From positions 1 to 12,089 of the forward strand of contig JAJRTX010000008.1 of NCBI GenBank assembly GCA_021545665.1: DNA of 12,089 bases, in the 5' to 3' direction. A program made the translations under genes and the position numbers. The notes under the pieces are model-generated. The model saw only the letters and a program-made list of their open reading frames with translations. It was not told the origin of the DNA and did not search any database. Numbering within the stretch: the first letter of the stretch is position 1; each line of letters starts with the position of its first letter. The DNA comes from Zetaproteobacteria bacterium (GTDB taxonomy: Bacteria; Pseudomonadota; Zetaproteobacteria; Mariprofundales; Mariprofundaceae). Positions 1 to 6,831 of this stretch are shown piece by piece.

Positions 1-144
1 CCAACTGACAACTCGGCTATGAAAGTCGTTTATCTCGCCATTGAATCAGCATCCAAGAAATGGACGATGCCCATACATAACTGGAAAGCTGCTCTCAACC
101 GGTTCATGATTGAGTTTCCAGATAGGATGCCTGAAAAGTTTTAG
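1..144 (+). CDS. IS256-family transposase, C-terminal fragment
   Basis: This is an open frame of 47 codons from the window edge to TAG at 142-144. The peptide contains ASKKWTMPIHNWKAALNRF followed by a short tail, matching the C-terminus of IS256-family (Mutator-like DDE) transposases, where a K-W-T-M-P-I-x-N-W motif precedes an 'ALNRF.I.F.DR' ending. Only the C-terminal tail is visible. The catalytic DDE residues would lie upstream of the window, so nothing can be said about activity. The enzyme would catalyse cut-out and insertion of its own element. The stop codon is about 33 bp from the inferred IS end, normal for this family. Confidence 0.8.
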   Translation, partial: PTDNSAMKVVYLAIESASKKWTMPIHNWKAALNRFMIEFPDRMPEKF

Positions 145-177
145 GTAATTAATTTACACAGACGGATTTACAGACTC
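1..177 (+). mobile_element. Right end of an IS256-family insertion sequence (partial)
   Basis: The stretch begins inside a transposase reading frame (stop at 142-144). It ends in a short terminal segment which, read on the minus strand, starts with GAGTCTGTAAATCCGTCTGT; this looks like the outer end of an IS256-type element. The neighbouring trmL gene loses its homology at the same point, so the IS boundary is placed at about 174-180. The left end and the target-site duplication lie outside the window, so neither the exact boundary nor intactness of the element can be checked here. Confidence 0.7.
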
Positions 178-557
178 TTGCGCATCGGAATGCGCAGGGT
201 TCTTATTTGCTCCCTCAACTGTGAATCAAGTCCTCGAGTTTCCGGCCCAAAGACCAGTACGTCTCCAGCAGAGAAATCGACTTCCCAATAGCTTGAATCG
301 GCTTTGGTACTCAGCCCATACCAGTTACGATCCAGGCCAATTTTTTCACGTGCCTGTTGCCAGTTCTGATAATGAAACACATCAAGATGCTGCCAGTAAT
401 CCAGTCCAGCCCGCTTTAGGTGCTTGTCATTAATCTCAAATCCCAATGGATGAACCAGATGCAAAGTACAACCCGTACAGGCACACAGCCGGGCAATATT
501 ACCTGTATTTGGAGGAATCTCCGGTTCTACTAGAACAATGTGTAGAGGTGAATCCAT
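168..557 (-). pseudogene. trmL: Truncated tRNA (cytidine/uridine-34-2'-O)-methyltransferase TrmL (YibK), cut by an IS
   Basis: The product is a SpoU/TrmH (SPOUT) superfamily protein of 129 residues; E. coli TrmL has 157. TrmL methylates the 2'-OH of the wobble nucleotide of tRNA-Leu isoacceptors using S-adenosylmethionine. The N-terminus carries the hallmark VEPEIPPNTGNIARLCA (residues ~10-26) and the middle carries FGPETRGL (~103-110). Homology then runs to RIPM (~123-126) and stops. The family continues with a proline-rich turn and a S-x-N-L-S-N-A motif that forms the trefoil knot and part of the SAM pocket; here there are four foreign residues and a stop. The stop lies in IS256-type terminal sequence (about 168-177), so the loss is best explained by IS insertion. 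A GAGG sequence sits about 10 nt before the ATG at 557. The product is expected to be inactive. Confidence 0.85.
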
Positions 558-614
558 GAGTCCGCAGCCTCGGATAGAATATCACCCAACGCAATAGTTT
601 CGAATGACCGGTTT

Positions 615-640
615 CGGCCTGTTCTGTTGAAAAACTCGGT
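615..640 (+). repeat. Terminal inverted repeat (downstream of the transposase) of the IS1182-type remnant
   Basis: The sequence begins CGGCCTGTTCTGTTGAAAAA and is matched with about four mismatches by the minus-strand sequence that starts at 1215. The TGTTGAAAAA core resembles the ends of many IS1182-group elements, from memory. Confidence 0.6.
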
Positions 641-689
641 TTTAATCTGAGGTTGATTCCCAATCGCTCCTGAGTTTTAGAGTTTCATT

Positions 690-1132
690 CTATCTAACCA
701 CCTTCTTTCTATCCTTACGGGACTGCTTATATGCATCTGTTTTGGAAAGAGCTCTTGCTACATTATGGGATTGCTCGTGGATGCTACGTGATATTTTACG
801 GTTAGGTGTTTTTGGGCAACACATTGGTTTTGCTGGACAGTCTCTGTATTCCAGGTCGGGATCGCATGTGAATTCGGAGTTGCTGAATGTACCATCATCG
901 CGCTTTGACTTACCCCACACAGGCACATGCGGTTCAATCTGCTTATCCTCAATCATCCACTCGAGCATGGGTGCTGTTCCAGTATGGCTATAAAAATCTG
1001 ACAGATGTTTGTGCAGTTCACTTAAATCAAGGGATCTGTCGATACTGCGAAGCAGATAATTCTCTGGAACATGATCTTCAAGATTGAAGGAGTAAACAGC
1101 TTCTCCTGACCACTAAACTGACGACCCATCAT
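690..1132 (-). pseudogene. IS1182-family transposase remnant with frameshift and internal deletions
   Basis: The original start (ATG at 1132, or the next ATG at 1129, after an AAGGTGGAG ribosome site) gives MMGRQFSGQEKLF. A one-base loss near 1097 then shifts the frame to YSFNLEDHVPENYLLRSIDR and on to DFYSHTG. That is the usual N-terminus of IS1182-type transposases. The sequence then jumps to a late part of the protein (MLEWMIEDKQIEPHVPVWGK, then DDGTFSNSEFTCDPD), so several hundred codons are missing. A second, in-frame deletion appears to join '..DPDLEYRDC' to the CPAKPMCCPKTPNRKISRS cysteine region. The frame ends at KKVVR-stop, where relatives continue for a further stretch. The longest single open frame starts at 968. 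The product cannot be active. Confidence 0.8.
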
Positions 1133-1189
1133 TGTAATCATCTCCACCTTTCAGTGGCTTTAATTTACTATGGAAACCAACAATGATCG

Positions 1190-1215
1190 ACAAAGTTTCT
1201 CAACACAACAGGCCG
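1190..1215 (-). repeat. Terminal inverted repeat (upstream of the transposase) of the IS1182-type remnant
   Basis: Read on the minus strand it begins CGGCCTGTTGTGTTGAGAAA and pairs with 615-640. It lies about 60 bp upstream of the transposase start codon, the expected place for the left end of the element. Confidence 0.6.
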
Positions 1216-1273
1216 GTGACCGCCTGTGGTGATCGGCAATATGCGGCCAGAAACGGATTTTCATTCAATTCTT

Positions 1274-1513
1274 CTATTTGTCCTCTGGCAGTGCCTCGAA
1301 CTCTTCCCGCTTACCTTCCATCCATTTTTTCATAGCCCCAAGATCACTCATAAGTTTCTTCATTCCATTCATTGCTTCAATGTGTTTCTCATCCTCTACC
1401 TGGAACATCTCCATTCCATGATTTTTACTCATCTCTGCTATTTCTTCGAACGTGTTAGCACGAAACTCCTTATCACAAGCCCCACCCAGTTGTTTACACG
1501 TCATTGTTTTCAT
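1274..1513 (-). CDS. DUF1059 family small protein
   Basis: This is a 79-residue protein starting MKTMTCKQLGGACDKEF and ending FEALPEDK, matching the DUF1059 family. These small proteins have a conserved Cys pair near the N-terminus (here C6 and C14) and a mainly helical, highly charged remainder; their biochemical role is not established, and the cysteines suggest metal binding or redox chemistry. I chose the ATG at 1513 over an in-frame ATG at 1549 because a clear AAGGAGAG ribosome site lies about 10 nt upstream of 1513 and because family members begin with M-K-T-M-T-C. Several methionines (e.g. in HGMEMFQ and MNGMKKLM) lie on the predicted helices. The gene stands alone, divergent from gltX. 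Confidence 0.85.
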   Translation of the reverse strand: MKTMTCKQLGGACDKEFRANTFEEIAEMSKNHGMEMFQVEDEKHIEAMNGMKKLMSDLGAMKKWMEGKREEFEALPEDK

Positions 1514-1568
1514 GATTTGTACTCTCCTTTTTCTTTGTGCGCTTCGCATTGATCATCGAAGCAATCGA

Positions 1569-1574
1569 ATTATA
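1569..1574 (-). promoter_or_regulatory. Possible -10 box for the DUF1059 gene
   Basis: The minus strand reads TATAAT here, 55 nt upstream of the DUF1059 start codon, which would leave a short leader. No good -35 hexamer is present at the standard distance, so this is only a candidate. Confidence 0.3.
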
Positions 1575-1714
1575 TTAACGGTTCCTGTTACGAATGTCTG
1601 TTCTTGGCCCAGGCTAATGGGATGGTCCGAACCCAGTCGTTCGCCAGTTCTGGGTATATGACACATAATCATTGACAAGTTATGGCCTGACTATGTGCTT
1701 TGCCAGTTGCGTCT

Positions 1715-1742
1715 GTGACAAACAGCCAACAGCCTCTACATA
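1715..1742 (+). promoter_or_regulatory. Possible sigma70-type promoter for gltX
   Basis: GTGACA (1715-1720) and TACATA (1737-1742) are separated by 16 nt and lie 68 nt upstream of the gltX start. Both hexamers are imperfect. A perfect TTGACA at 1672-1677 has no good -10 at 16-18 nt and was not preferred. Confidence 0.2.
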
Positions 1743-1809
1743 TATGTGATACTTCCGGTTATGCTGCGCCGCCTGTTTTGATTGAGGATATTGATCTGAG
1801 GAGAACGCC

Positions 1810-3198
1810 ATGACTGTTCGTACCCGTTTCGCCCCTTCGCCGACCGGCATGCTGCATATTGGTGGTGCCCGCACAGCCCTGTTTGCCTGGCTGTATGCCC
1901 GCCATTGTGGCGGTGAATTTGTTTTGCGTATTGAAGACACAGATCGTGAACGCTCTACTGATGAAGCAACCAGGGTGATTCTGGATGGCTTGTCATGGCT
2001 GGGGCTGGATTGGGATGGCGAGCCAATTTTTCAATCTGCGCGGCAGGCGGAACACGTGATTGCAGTTGAGCAACTGCTTGAAGAAGGGCATGCTTATCGT
2101 TGTTTCTGTACGAAAGAGGAACTGGATGAAATGCGCGAAACACAGCGTGCTGCCGGTAAGAAACCGATGTACGATGGCCGTTGCCGCCACCGTTCAGATC
2201 GTCCTGCAGGTCAGCCTTTTGTAGTGCGTTTTCGTTCACCTGATGAAGGCGAAACCATTGTTAATGATATGGTGTTGGGTTCGGTCAGCTTTCCCAATGC
2301 GGAGCTGGATGACCTTATTTTGCTGCGTTCCGATGGCACGCCGACCTATAATCTGGCCGTCGTCGCCGATGACGCGGTGATGGGGATTACCCATGTCGTG
2401 CGCGGTTCCGATCATCTGAACAATACACCACGCCAGATTCAGCTGTATCAGGCGCTGGGCTTGCCAATCCCTCAGTTTGCACACATTCCACTGATTCACG
2501 GGCCGGATGGGGCCAAGATGTCCAAGCGTCACGGTTCGGTGGCGATTACTGAGTACCGTGAACAGGGCTATTTGCCGCATGCAGTGAATAATTATCTGGC
2601 ACGCCTGGGCTGGTCGCATGGTGATGAGGAAATATTTTCACCTGATCAATTGATTGAGCTGTTCGATCTGACGCAGGTGGGCAAAGCCGCTGCCCGCTTT
2701 GACCAGCAGAAACTGGACTGGCTCAATGGCCACTGGCTGCGCGAAGCAAAAGCGGCTGATCTTGTCGATGAAGTATCACGCCTGCTGGCTATAGATATAT
2801 CTTCCGGCCCTGATCTGGAGCCTGTGATTGCTTCATTGCAGGAGCGATCAAAGAATCTTGTTGATCTGGCTGAGGGCGCGCGCTTCTTTTACGTTGCGCC
2901 AACTGAGTATCAGGAAAAAGCTGTGAAAAAGAATTTCAAGGATATGACCTGGCCGTTGCTGGAATCATTTATCACGCAGGTGGAAGCATTGCCGGAATGG
3001 TCGGGTGAAGCGGCACACGATCTGATTCAATCGATTTGTGAAGAGGGAGGTGTGAATATGGGTAAACTGGCTCAGCCGATTCGCATCCTTATTTCCGGTG
3101 GCCCGGTTTCCCCGCCGATTGATCTCACTCTTGGTCTGCTTGGTAAAGAAGAAATGCTCACCCGCATCAAGACGGGCATGAATATTTTACGCGCCTGA
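1810..3198 (+). CDS. gltX: Glutamyl-tRNA synthetase
   Basis: This cytoplasmic class I aminoacyl-tRNA synthetase charges tRNA-Glu with glutamate using ATP. The 462-residue length is normal for the bacterial enzyme. The N-terminal Rossmann domain starts RTRFAPSPTGMLHIGGARTA, with the HIGH-type motif as HIGG at residues 16-19. The second ATP-binding motif, KMSKRHG, is at 236-242. A zinc site typical of the E. coli-type enzyme is intact: C98, C100, C125 and H127. The C-terminal helical anticodon-binding domain follows and ends in 'LGLLGKEEMLTRI'. The ATG at 1810 is preceded by GAGGAG at a good distance. The gene appears monocistronic, with prmA facing it only 18 bp downstream. I see no evidence on whether it also mischarges tRNA-Gln. 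Confidence 0.98.
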   Translation: MTVRTRFAPSPTGMLHIGGARTALFAWLYARHCGGEFVLRIEDTDRERSTDEATRVILDGLSWLGLDWDGEPIFQSARQAEHVIAVEQLLEEGHAYRCFCTKEELDEMRETQRAAGKKPMYDGRCRHRSDRPAGQPFVVRFRSPDEGETIVNDMVLGSVSFPNAELDDLILLRSDGTPTYNLAVVADDAVMGITHVVRGSDHLNNTPRQIQLYQALGLPIPQFAHIPLIHGPDGAKMSKRHGSVAITEYREQGYLPHAVNNYLARLGWSHGDEEIFSPDQLIELFDLTQVGKAAARFDQQKLDWLNGHWLREAKAADLVDEVSRLLAIDISSGPDLEPVIASLQERSKNLVDLAEGARFFYVAPTEYQEKAVKKNFKDMTWPLLESFITQVEALPEWSGEAAHDLIQSICEEGGVNMGKLAQPIRILISGGPVSPPIDLTLGLLGKEEMLTRIKTGMNILRA

Positions 3199-3204
3199 CC
3201 CGGT

Positions 3205-3230
3205 TGAAACGGGGTTTCAGCGTTTTAGCT
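3205..3230. terminator. Possible bidirectional terminator between gltX and prmA
   Basis: TGAAAC (3205-3210) and GTTTCA (3214-3219) form a 6-bp stem with a GGG loop, followed by CGTTTTAGC. The site sits exactly where the two convergent genes end and overlaps the prmA stop codon. The stem is short and the T-tract poor, so it may only be a weak terminator. Confidence 0.35.
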
Positions 3231-4065
3231 CAACCGAAGCCCATTCGTCCTGCGAGTCACGGCGGATTTCAGTGAGACCTTCAGCAATATAGGCAGTAAC
3301 AACATCATCTACCTGCGTGCTTAACAGACCGGATAAGACAAGATGATCTCCGACACAGGCTGTTAACTCTTTGGCCATCCAGACCAGCGGAGCTGCGAGG
3401 ATATTGGCAACAACCAACTCGAAAGGCTCGTTTGGTGGCGTATCGTCCAGTTTTATGTGCAGTTGAACGCCGTTGATGGCGGCATTGCTTTGGCAAGCTT
3501 CGACTGACTCTTCTTCCATATCAATGGCCAGTGCAGAACCGGAACCGAGTTTTAGTGCCGTTATAGCCAGAATACCCGAGCCCGCACCCATATCCAGAAC
3601 AGTTGCAGGCGGTGTATGTACACAAATCCGTTCAACAGCTTCAAGGCAGAGTTGAGTTGTCGGGTGTGTGCCGGTGCCAAAGGCCATGCCTGGATCAAGC
3701 ACAATATCGATTCGGTCATCATTCGGGGATGCACAGAAAGATGGGCGAACCCGGAGGTGATTTCCAATTGACATGGCTGTCCAGTCTCTCTGCCATGCCG
3801 TTTCCCAATCAGTGCTGTCCAGCGTAGAAAGAGAAATATGGGTAGCATCTACTCCGGAAAGCAGTGCGGCAGCACTGATTTGCGCACGGGTTGAAATCTC
3901 GTCATGGCCGACATCAAACCAGGAAATATAGGAATCCGTGCCTGAATCAACATCAGTTTCCTGTGCCAAGCCTGTTGAATTCATTGCGTTTGCCAGTGCG
4001 TTGAATTCGTGTTCTTCAATGTATTCTGCAGGAATTCTTAACTCCAGAGATTTTACTGCTTGCAT
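3217..4065 (-). CDS. prmA: Ribosomal protein L11 methyltransferase
   Basis: PrmA trimethylates amino groups of ribosomal protein L11 using S-adenosylmethionine. The 282-residue product has the small N-terminal substrate-recognition domain, the family signature DPGMAFGTGTHPTT (residues ~124-137), SAM motif I as VLDMGAGSGILAI (~146-158) and the catalytic-loop motif NILAAPL (~211-217). Motif I has Ala where Cys is common (GAGSG instead of GCGSG), a minor variation. The frame is open to 4161, but I chose the ATG at 4065: it gives MQAVKSLELRIP, the normal N-terminus, has an AAGGGG site about 10 nt upstream, and avoids overlap with the divergent gene starting at 4143. The intergenic stretch of 77 bp should hold promoters for both genes. 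Confidence 0.95.
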   Translation of the reverse strand: MQAVKSLELRIPAEYIEEHEFNALANAMNSTGLAQETDVDSGTDSYISWFDVGHDEISTRAQISAAALLSGVDATHISLSTLDSTDWETAWQRDWTAMSIGNHLRVRPSFCASPNDDRIDIVLDPGMAFGTGTHPTTQLCLEAVERICVHTPPATVLDMGAGSGILAITALKLGSGSALAIDMEEESVEACQSNAAINGVQLHIKLDDTPPNEPFELVVANILAAPLVWMAKELTACVGDHLVLSGLLSTQVDDVVTAYIAEGLTEIRRDSQDEWASVELKR

Positions 4066-4142
4066 CTTGGTCGCCCCTTCGTTGCAATACACCCTCTTTT
4101 TAAATATGGAATTGCACAATCTATGCACGTCAGGAGAGTTAT

Positions 4143-4862
4143 TTGCAACAGTCTTTACCATATCTCATGCAGGTCAAAGAAAATATACGTATGACCGGCT
4201 CGGCATGTGAAGACATTGTGGTTCAGTTAAAGCTCGGTTCTGTGTCGGGAGAGGATGTGCGACCGCTTAAAGCCGGACAGTTCGTACGCATTGGGATTCC
4301 GGGTGTAAAAGCTCCTGCTCCGGGCTATTTTCCTATTGCGACTTCGCCATGCGAACTGGATCGATATGAGTTCTATATTAAAGATGCTGGTCCTTTATCT
4401 AAATATTTGTGTGATATTGAAGAAGGGGCAGAGTTGGAAATTGAAGGGCCGATGGGTAAGGGCTTCGACATCACTTCCTATAAAGGTTCTGATGTCTATC
4501 TGGTTGGTGTGGGTACAGGAATCGCACCCTTAAGAAGCGTATGGCGTTATATTGTTGCACACCGCGAAGACTACGGCCATGTGGCGATTTATGCGGGATT
4601 CAGGACATCTATGCATTGTCTGCTGACCGATGAGCTGGATCATTTAGCCGAGCACAATGTCGAAGTCAGCATCACACTGGAAATGGGTAATGAGAGCTGG
4701 GACGGACCCATCGGCTATGTGCAGCAGGCGCTGAAAAATGATGCGCCCGATGGTAGTAATGCAGTGGCTTGTCTGGCAGGAATGAGCGCCATGGTGGACG
4801 CCTGCACGGAAACATTGCAGAATCTCGGCTTTAATGACAGTCGCATCCTGCTTAACCGTTAA
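4143..4862 (+). CDS. FAD/NAD(P)-binding oxidoreductase, ferredoxin-NADP reductase superfamily
   Basis: The 239-residue protein has an FNR fold. An FAD-binding beta-barrel carries AGQFVRIGIPG (~44-54) and PGYFPIATS (~60-68). The NAD(P)-binding half carries LVGVGTGIAPLRS (~120-132), a late CLAGMSAMVDA replacing the usual C-G-P-x-x-M, and the terminal 'RILLNR'. The canonical Arg of the R-x-Y-S flavin motif is missing; GPMGKGFDI and the Y-F-P-I-A-T-S motif resemble the pKIWI502-like branch found in plants and bacteria, whose partner and substrate are uncertain. No 2Fe-2S cysteines are present. The start is taken as TTG at 4143, because AGGAGAG lies directly upstream (4132-4138); an ATG at 4167 is the alternative but lacks a ribosome site. 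The gene overlaps or abuts ruvX and probably heads the pyr operon transcript. Confidence 0.8.
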   Translation: MQQSLPYLMQVKENIRMTGSACEDIVVQLKLGSVSGEDVRPLKAGQFVRIGIPGVKAPAPGYFPIATSPCELDRYEFYIKDAGPLSKYLCDIEEGAELEIEGPMGKGFDITSYKGSDVYLVGVGTGIAPLRSVWRYIVAHREDYGHVAIYAGFRTSMHCLLTDELDHLAEHNVEVSITLEMGNESWDGPIGYVQQALKNDAPDGSNAVACLAGMSAMVDACTETLQNLGFNDSRILLNR

Positions 4863-5343
4863 TTCCGTGGACGATCCGTCCATCACTTCTGATTCTTATT
4901 TGAATATACAACCACCTTTGATTGCACTCGATGTTGGTATGAAACGCATAGGTGTTGCTGTTTCTGATCGCCTCGGTTTCAGTTGTCGTGGCATCACCTG
5001 TCTGCACCGCATGGATCAAGGATGGCCGACGCAATTGAACAAACTCATTCAGGAATATGGTTCACGTGGCATTGTGGTCGGTCTGCCGAAAAATATGGAT
5101 GGTACGGAAGGTGTGCAGGCAGCCGATGTGCGATCAGCAGTTGCCGATCTGAAGAAGGTGACTGAACTTGGCATTGCATATCAGGATGAACGACTATCGA
5201 CCTGGACAGCCAAAGAGCGGCTTTTTGCTCAAGGGCTGAATGAAAAAAAGGTGCGCGCCAGACTCGATCAGACTGCCGCTGCTGTTATTCTTGAAGATTT
5301 TCTTGCTACGCATCCGGAGATTGGGAGGCCTGAACATGCCTGA
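4834..5343 (+). CDS. ruvX: RuvX/YqgF family pre-16S rRNA nuclease (putative Holliday junction resolvase)
   Basis: This is an RNase H-fold nuclease of the YqgF family, implicated in 16S rRNA 5'-end maturation. The core starts with LIALDVGMKRIGVAVSD (residues ~29-45; D33 the first catalytic Asp), followed by GIVVGLPKNMDGTEG, YQDERLSTWTA with its acidic residue, and near the C-terminus RLDQTAAAVILEDFL with the last catalytic Asp. These acidic residues appear intact. The start is uncertain: ATG at 4834 overlaps the previous gene by 29 nt, whereas GTG at 4867, four bases after that gene's stop, gives a length closer to the family's ~140-150 residues. Neither has a clear ribosome site, suggesting translational coupling. 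The stop overlaps the pyrR start by 8 nt. RuvX next to pyrR-pyrB-pyrC is a known proteobacterial arrangement. Confidence 0.92.
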   Translation: MTVASCLTVNSVDDPSITSDSYLNIQPPLIALDVGMKRIGVAVSDRLGFSCRGITCLHRMDQGWPTQLNKLIQEYGSRGIVVGLPKNMDGTEGVQAADVRSAVADLKKVTELGIAYQDERLSTWTAKERLFAQGLNEKKVRARLDQTAAAVILEDFLATHPEIGRPEHA

Positions 5344-5842
5344 GGTTATTTTTGATACCAGCGCCGTCAATGCGGCACTGGACCGGCTGGCAGAGGCCAT
5401 GCGACAGGATGCAGTTGTCAATCTGATCGGCATTCAGCGCGGTGGTGCCAGAGTGGCGGACGCCCTTCAATACAGGCTGGAGCAGAGCGGGCAGACAGTG
5501 CAGCGCGGCAATCTGGATATCAGTTTCTACCGTGATGATCTGGACACCATGGGCGCCAATCCGGAAGTAAGGCCCTCGCATCTGCCCTTCGATCTGACGA
5601 ATCAGCAGATATGGCTGGTGGATGATGTGTTGTATACGGGACGCACCATTCGCGCTGCTCTTGGCGAACTGTTTGACTATGCCCGTCCGGCCGGAGTTAA
5701 GCTGGCCGTGCTGCTGGATCGTGGTGGACGCGAATTACCCATTGCTGCCAATGTAACAGGATTGGAATATGAAACGCAGCCTGATTGTTCGGTTAAACTC
5801 ATTACCGATGATGCAGGCTGGTATATTCAGGTGAAATCATGA
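5336..5842 (+). CDS. pyrR: PyrR, pyrimidine operon regulator / uracil phosphoribosyltransferase homologue
   Basis: This 168-residue type I phosphoribosyltransferase-fold protein carries the PRPP-binding loop VDDVLYTGRT at residues 95-104 and an N-terminal VNLIGIQRGGARVAD segment typical of PyrR. In Bacillus PyrR binds pyr mRNA in a UMP-dependent way and also makes UMP from uracil; in Pseudomonas it is reported to regulate pyr genes differently. I see no Bacillus-type attenuator in front of or within this operon, so the regulatory mode here is open. The ATG at 5336 has a GGGAGG ribosome site about 8 nt upstream and gives MPEVIFDTSAVN; an open extension to 5240 inside ruvX is not used. The stop overlaps the pyrB start as ATGA. 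Confidence 0.95.
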   Translation: MPEVIFDTSAVNAALDRLAEAMRQDAVVNLIGIQRGGARVADALQYRLEQSGQTVQRGNLDISFYRDDLDTMGANPEVRPSHLPFDLTNQQIWLVDDVLYTGRTIRAALGELFDYARPAGVKLAVLLDRGGRELPIAANVTGLEYETQPDCSVKLITDDAGWYIQVKS

Positions 5843-6831
5843 AGCCACTCAAACACCTCTTTGGCATTGCCGGCATGGAAGCAGAGCAACTTGAATATTT
5901 GTTAAATCTGAGTGAGTCCTTTGTTGAACTATCCCGCCGTCCGATCCGAAAAGCGCCCACACTGCGTGGTAAAACCATTATCAATCTGTTCTTCGAGAAC
6001 TCAACCCGAACCCGCACCAGTTTTGAAATTGCCGGCAAGCGATTGTCCGCCGATGTGATCAATATCTCGGCCTCCACCAGCGCCACCACAAAGGGTGAAA
6101 CCCTGCTCGATACAGGTCGCACACTTTCTGCCATGCAACCGCATGTGCTGGTCATCCGCCATTCCGTGGCTGGCGCCTGTGAATTTCTGGCTGATTATCT
6201 GGACAATACATCCATTGTGAATGCCGGTGATGGCGCCCATGAACATCCGACTCAGGTGCTCACAGACCTGCTGACCTGGCGCTGTGCAGATAACTATAAG
6301 GGCAAAACCATGACCATAGTCGGCGATATCGCCCATTCCCGCGTAGCGCGTTCGCATCTACTGGCTGCAAAACTCATGGGTTACAAGGTGCAGCTGGTTG
6401 CGCCCAAAACCCTGCTTCCCGCCCAGATTGAACGCTACGGTTGTGACGTATTTCATAATTTTGATGAAGCGATTCCGGGCTCGGATGTGCTGTATATGTT
6501 ACGCGTACAGACTGAACGGCTGACCGATAACTGCTGCTTTCCATCCATCCGTGAATATCATGAGGCCTATGGCCTGAATCGCAAACGCCTGAAAGCGGCA
6601 GGTGATGGATGTATTGTCATGCATCCGGGGCCAATGAACCGGGGCGTGGAAATAGCGACCGATGTAGCCGACTCAGCCAGCGCCCACATCCTCAATCAGG
6701 TTGAGCATGGCGTAGCAGTGCGCATGGCTGTTTTGACCGCCCTGTGTGGCGACCAGCAACATCTGGGCAGGCCGAGTCGCAGCAAACAGATGGTGGTTGA
6801 AGCCATGCGTAGCCAGGGGAGTCTGTTATGA
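5839..6831 (+). CDS. pyrB: Aspartate carbamoyltransferase catalytic subunit
   Basis: PyrB condenses carbamoyl phosphate with aspartate to carbamoyl aspartate, the committed step of UMP synthesis. The 330-residue protein has the carbamoyl-phosphate motif S-T-R-T-R at 55-59 in FFENSTRTRTSFE, HPTQ at 136-139, and the aspartate-domain motif MHPGPMNRG at 261-269. All expected active-site stretches are present. No pyrI regulatory-subunit gene is in the window. Its association with pyrC directly downstream is that of the class A type of ATCase (Pseudomonas, Aquifex), where PyrB assembles with a dihydroorotase-like protein. The gene overlaps pyrR and pyrC by ATGA junctions, so the three proteins are probably made in coupled amounts. 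Confidence 0.98.
   Translation: MKPLKHLFGIAGMEAEQLEYLLNLSESFVELSRRPIRKAPTLRGKTIINLFFENSTRTRTSFEIAGKRLSADVINISASTSATTKGETLLDTGRTLSAMQPHVLVIRHSVAGACEFLADYLDNTSIVNAGDGAHEHPTQVLTDLLTWRCADNYKGKTMTIVGDIAHSRVARSHLLAAKLMGYKVQLVAPKTLLPAQIERYGCDVFHNFDEAIPGSDVLYMLRVQTERLTDNCCFPSIREYHEAYGLNRKRLKAAGDGCIVMHPGPMNRGVEIATDVADSASAHILNQVEHGVAVRMAVLTALCGDQQHLGRPSRSKQMVVEAMRSQGSLL

Larger units (their letters stand above)
615..1215 (-). mobile_element. Internally deleted IS1182-type element with terminal inverted repeats
   Basis: Terminal inverted repeats are visible at 615-640 (CGGCCTGTTCTGTTGAAAAA onward) and, on the minus strand, at 1215 down to 1190 (CGGCCTGTTGTGTTGAGAAA onward); about 22 of 26 positions match. 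They bracket a decayed transposase gene on the minus strand (690-1132). The element is about 600 bp against roughly 1.6 kb for intact relatives, so it is a non-autonomous remnant. I could not identify a convincing target-site duplication in the flanks. It lies only 57 bp upstream of the trmL start codon, so it may have separated trmL from its original promoter. Confidence 0.7.

Noticed and set aside
1226..1552. 108-codon plus-strand open frame
   Set aside because: It lies antisense to the DUF1059 gene, which has clear family identity and a ribosome site; the translation is rich in Phe, His and Leu with no domain.
1628..1657. ACCCAG/CTGGGT inverted repeat upstream of gltX
   Set aside because: Six-base arms with a 13-nt loop are expected by chance, and it resembles no T-box or other known tRNA-synthetase leader.
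1672..1697. Perfect TTGACA considered as the gltX -35 box
   Set aside because: The nearest AT-rich hexamer is only 14 nt away and poor, giving no acceptable sigma70 promoter.
2236..2619. 127-codon minus-strand open frame
   Set aside because: It is antisense to the central catalytic part of gltX and has no recognisable motif.
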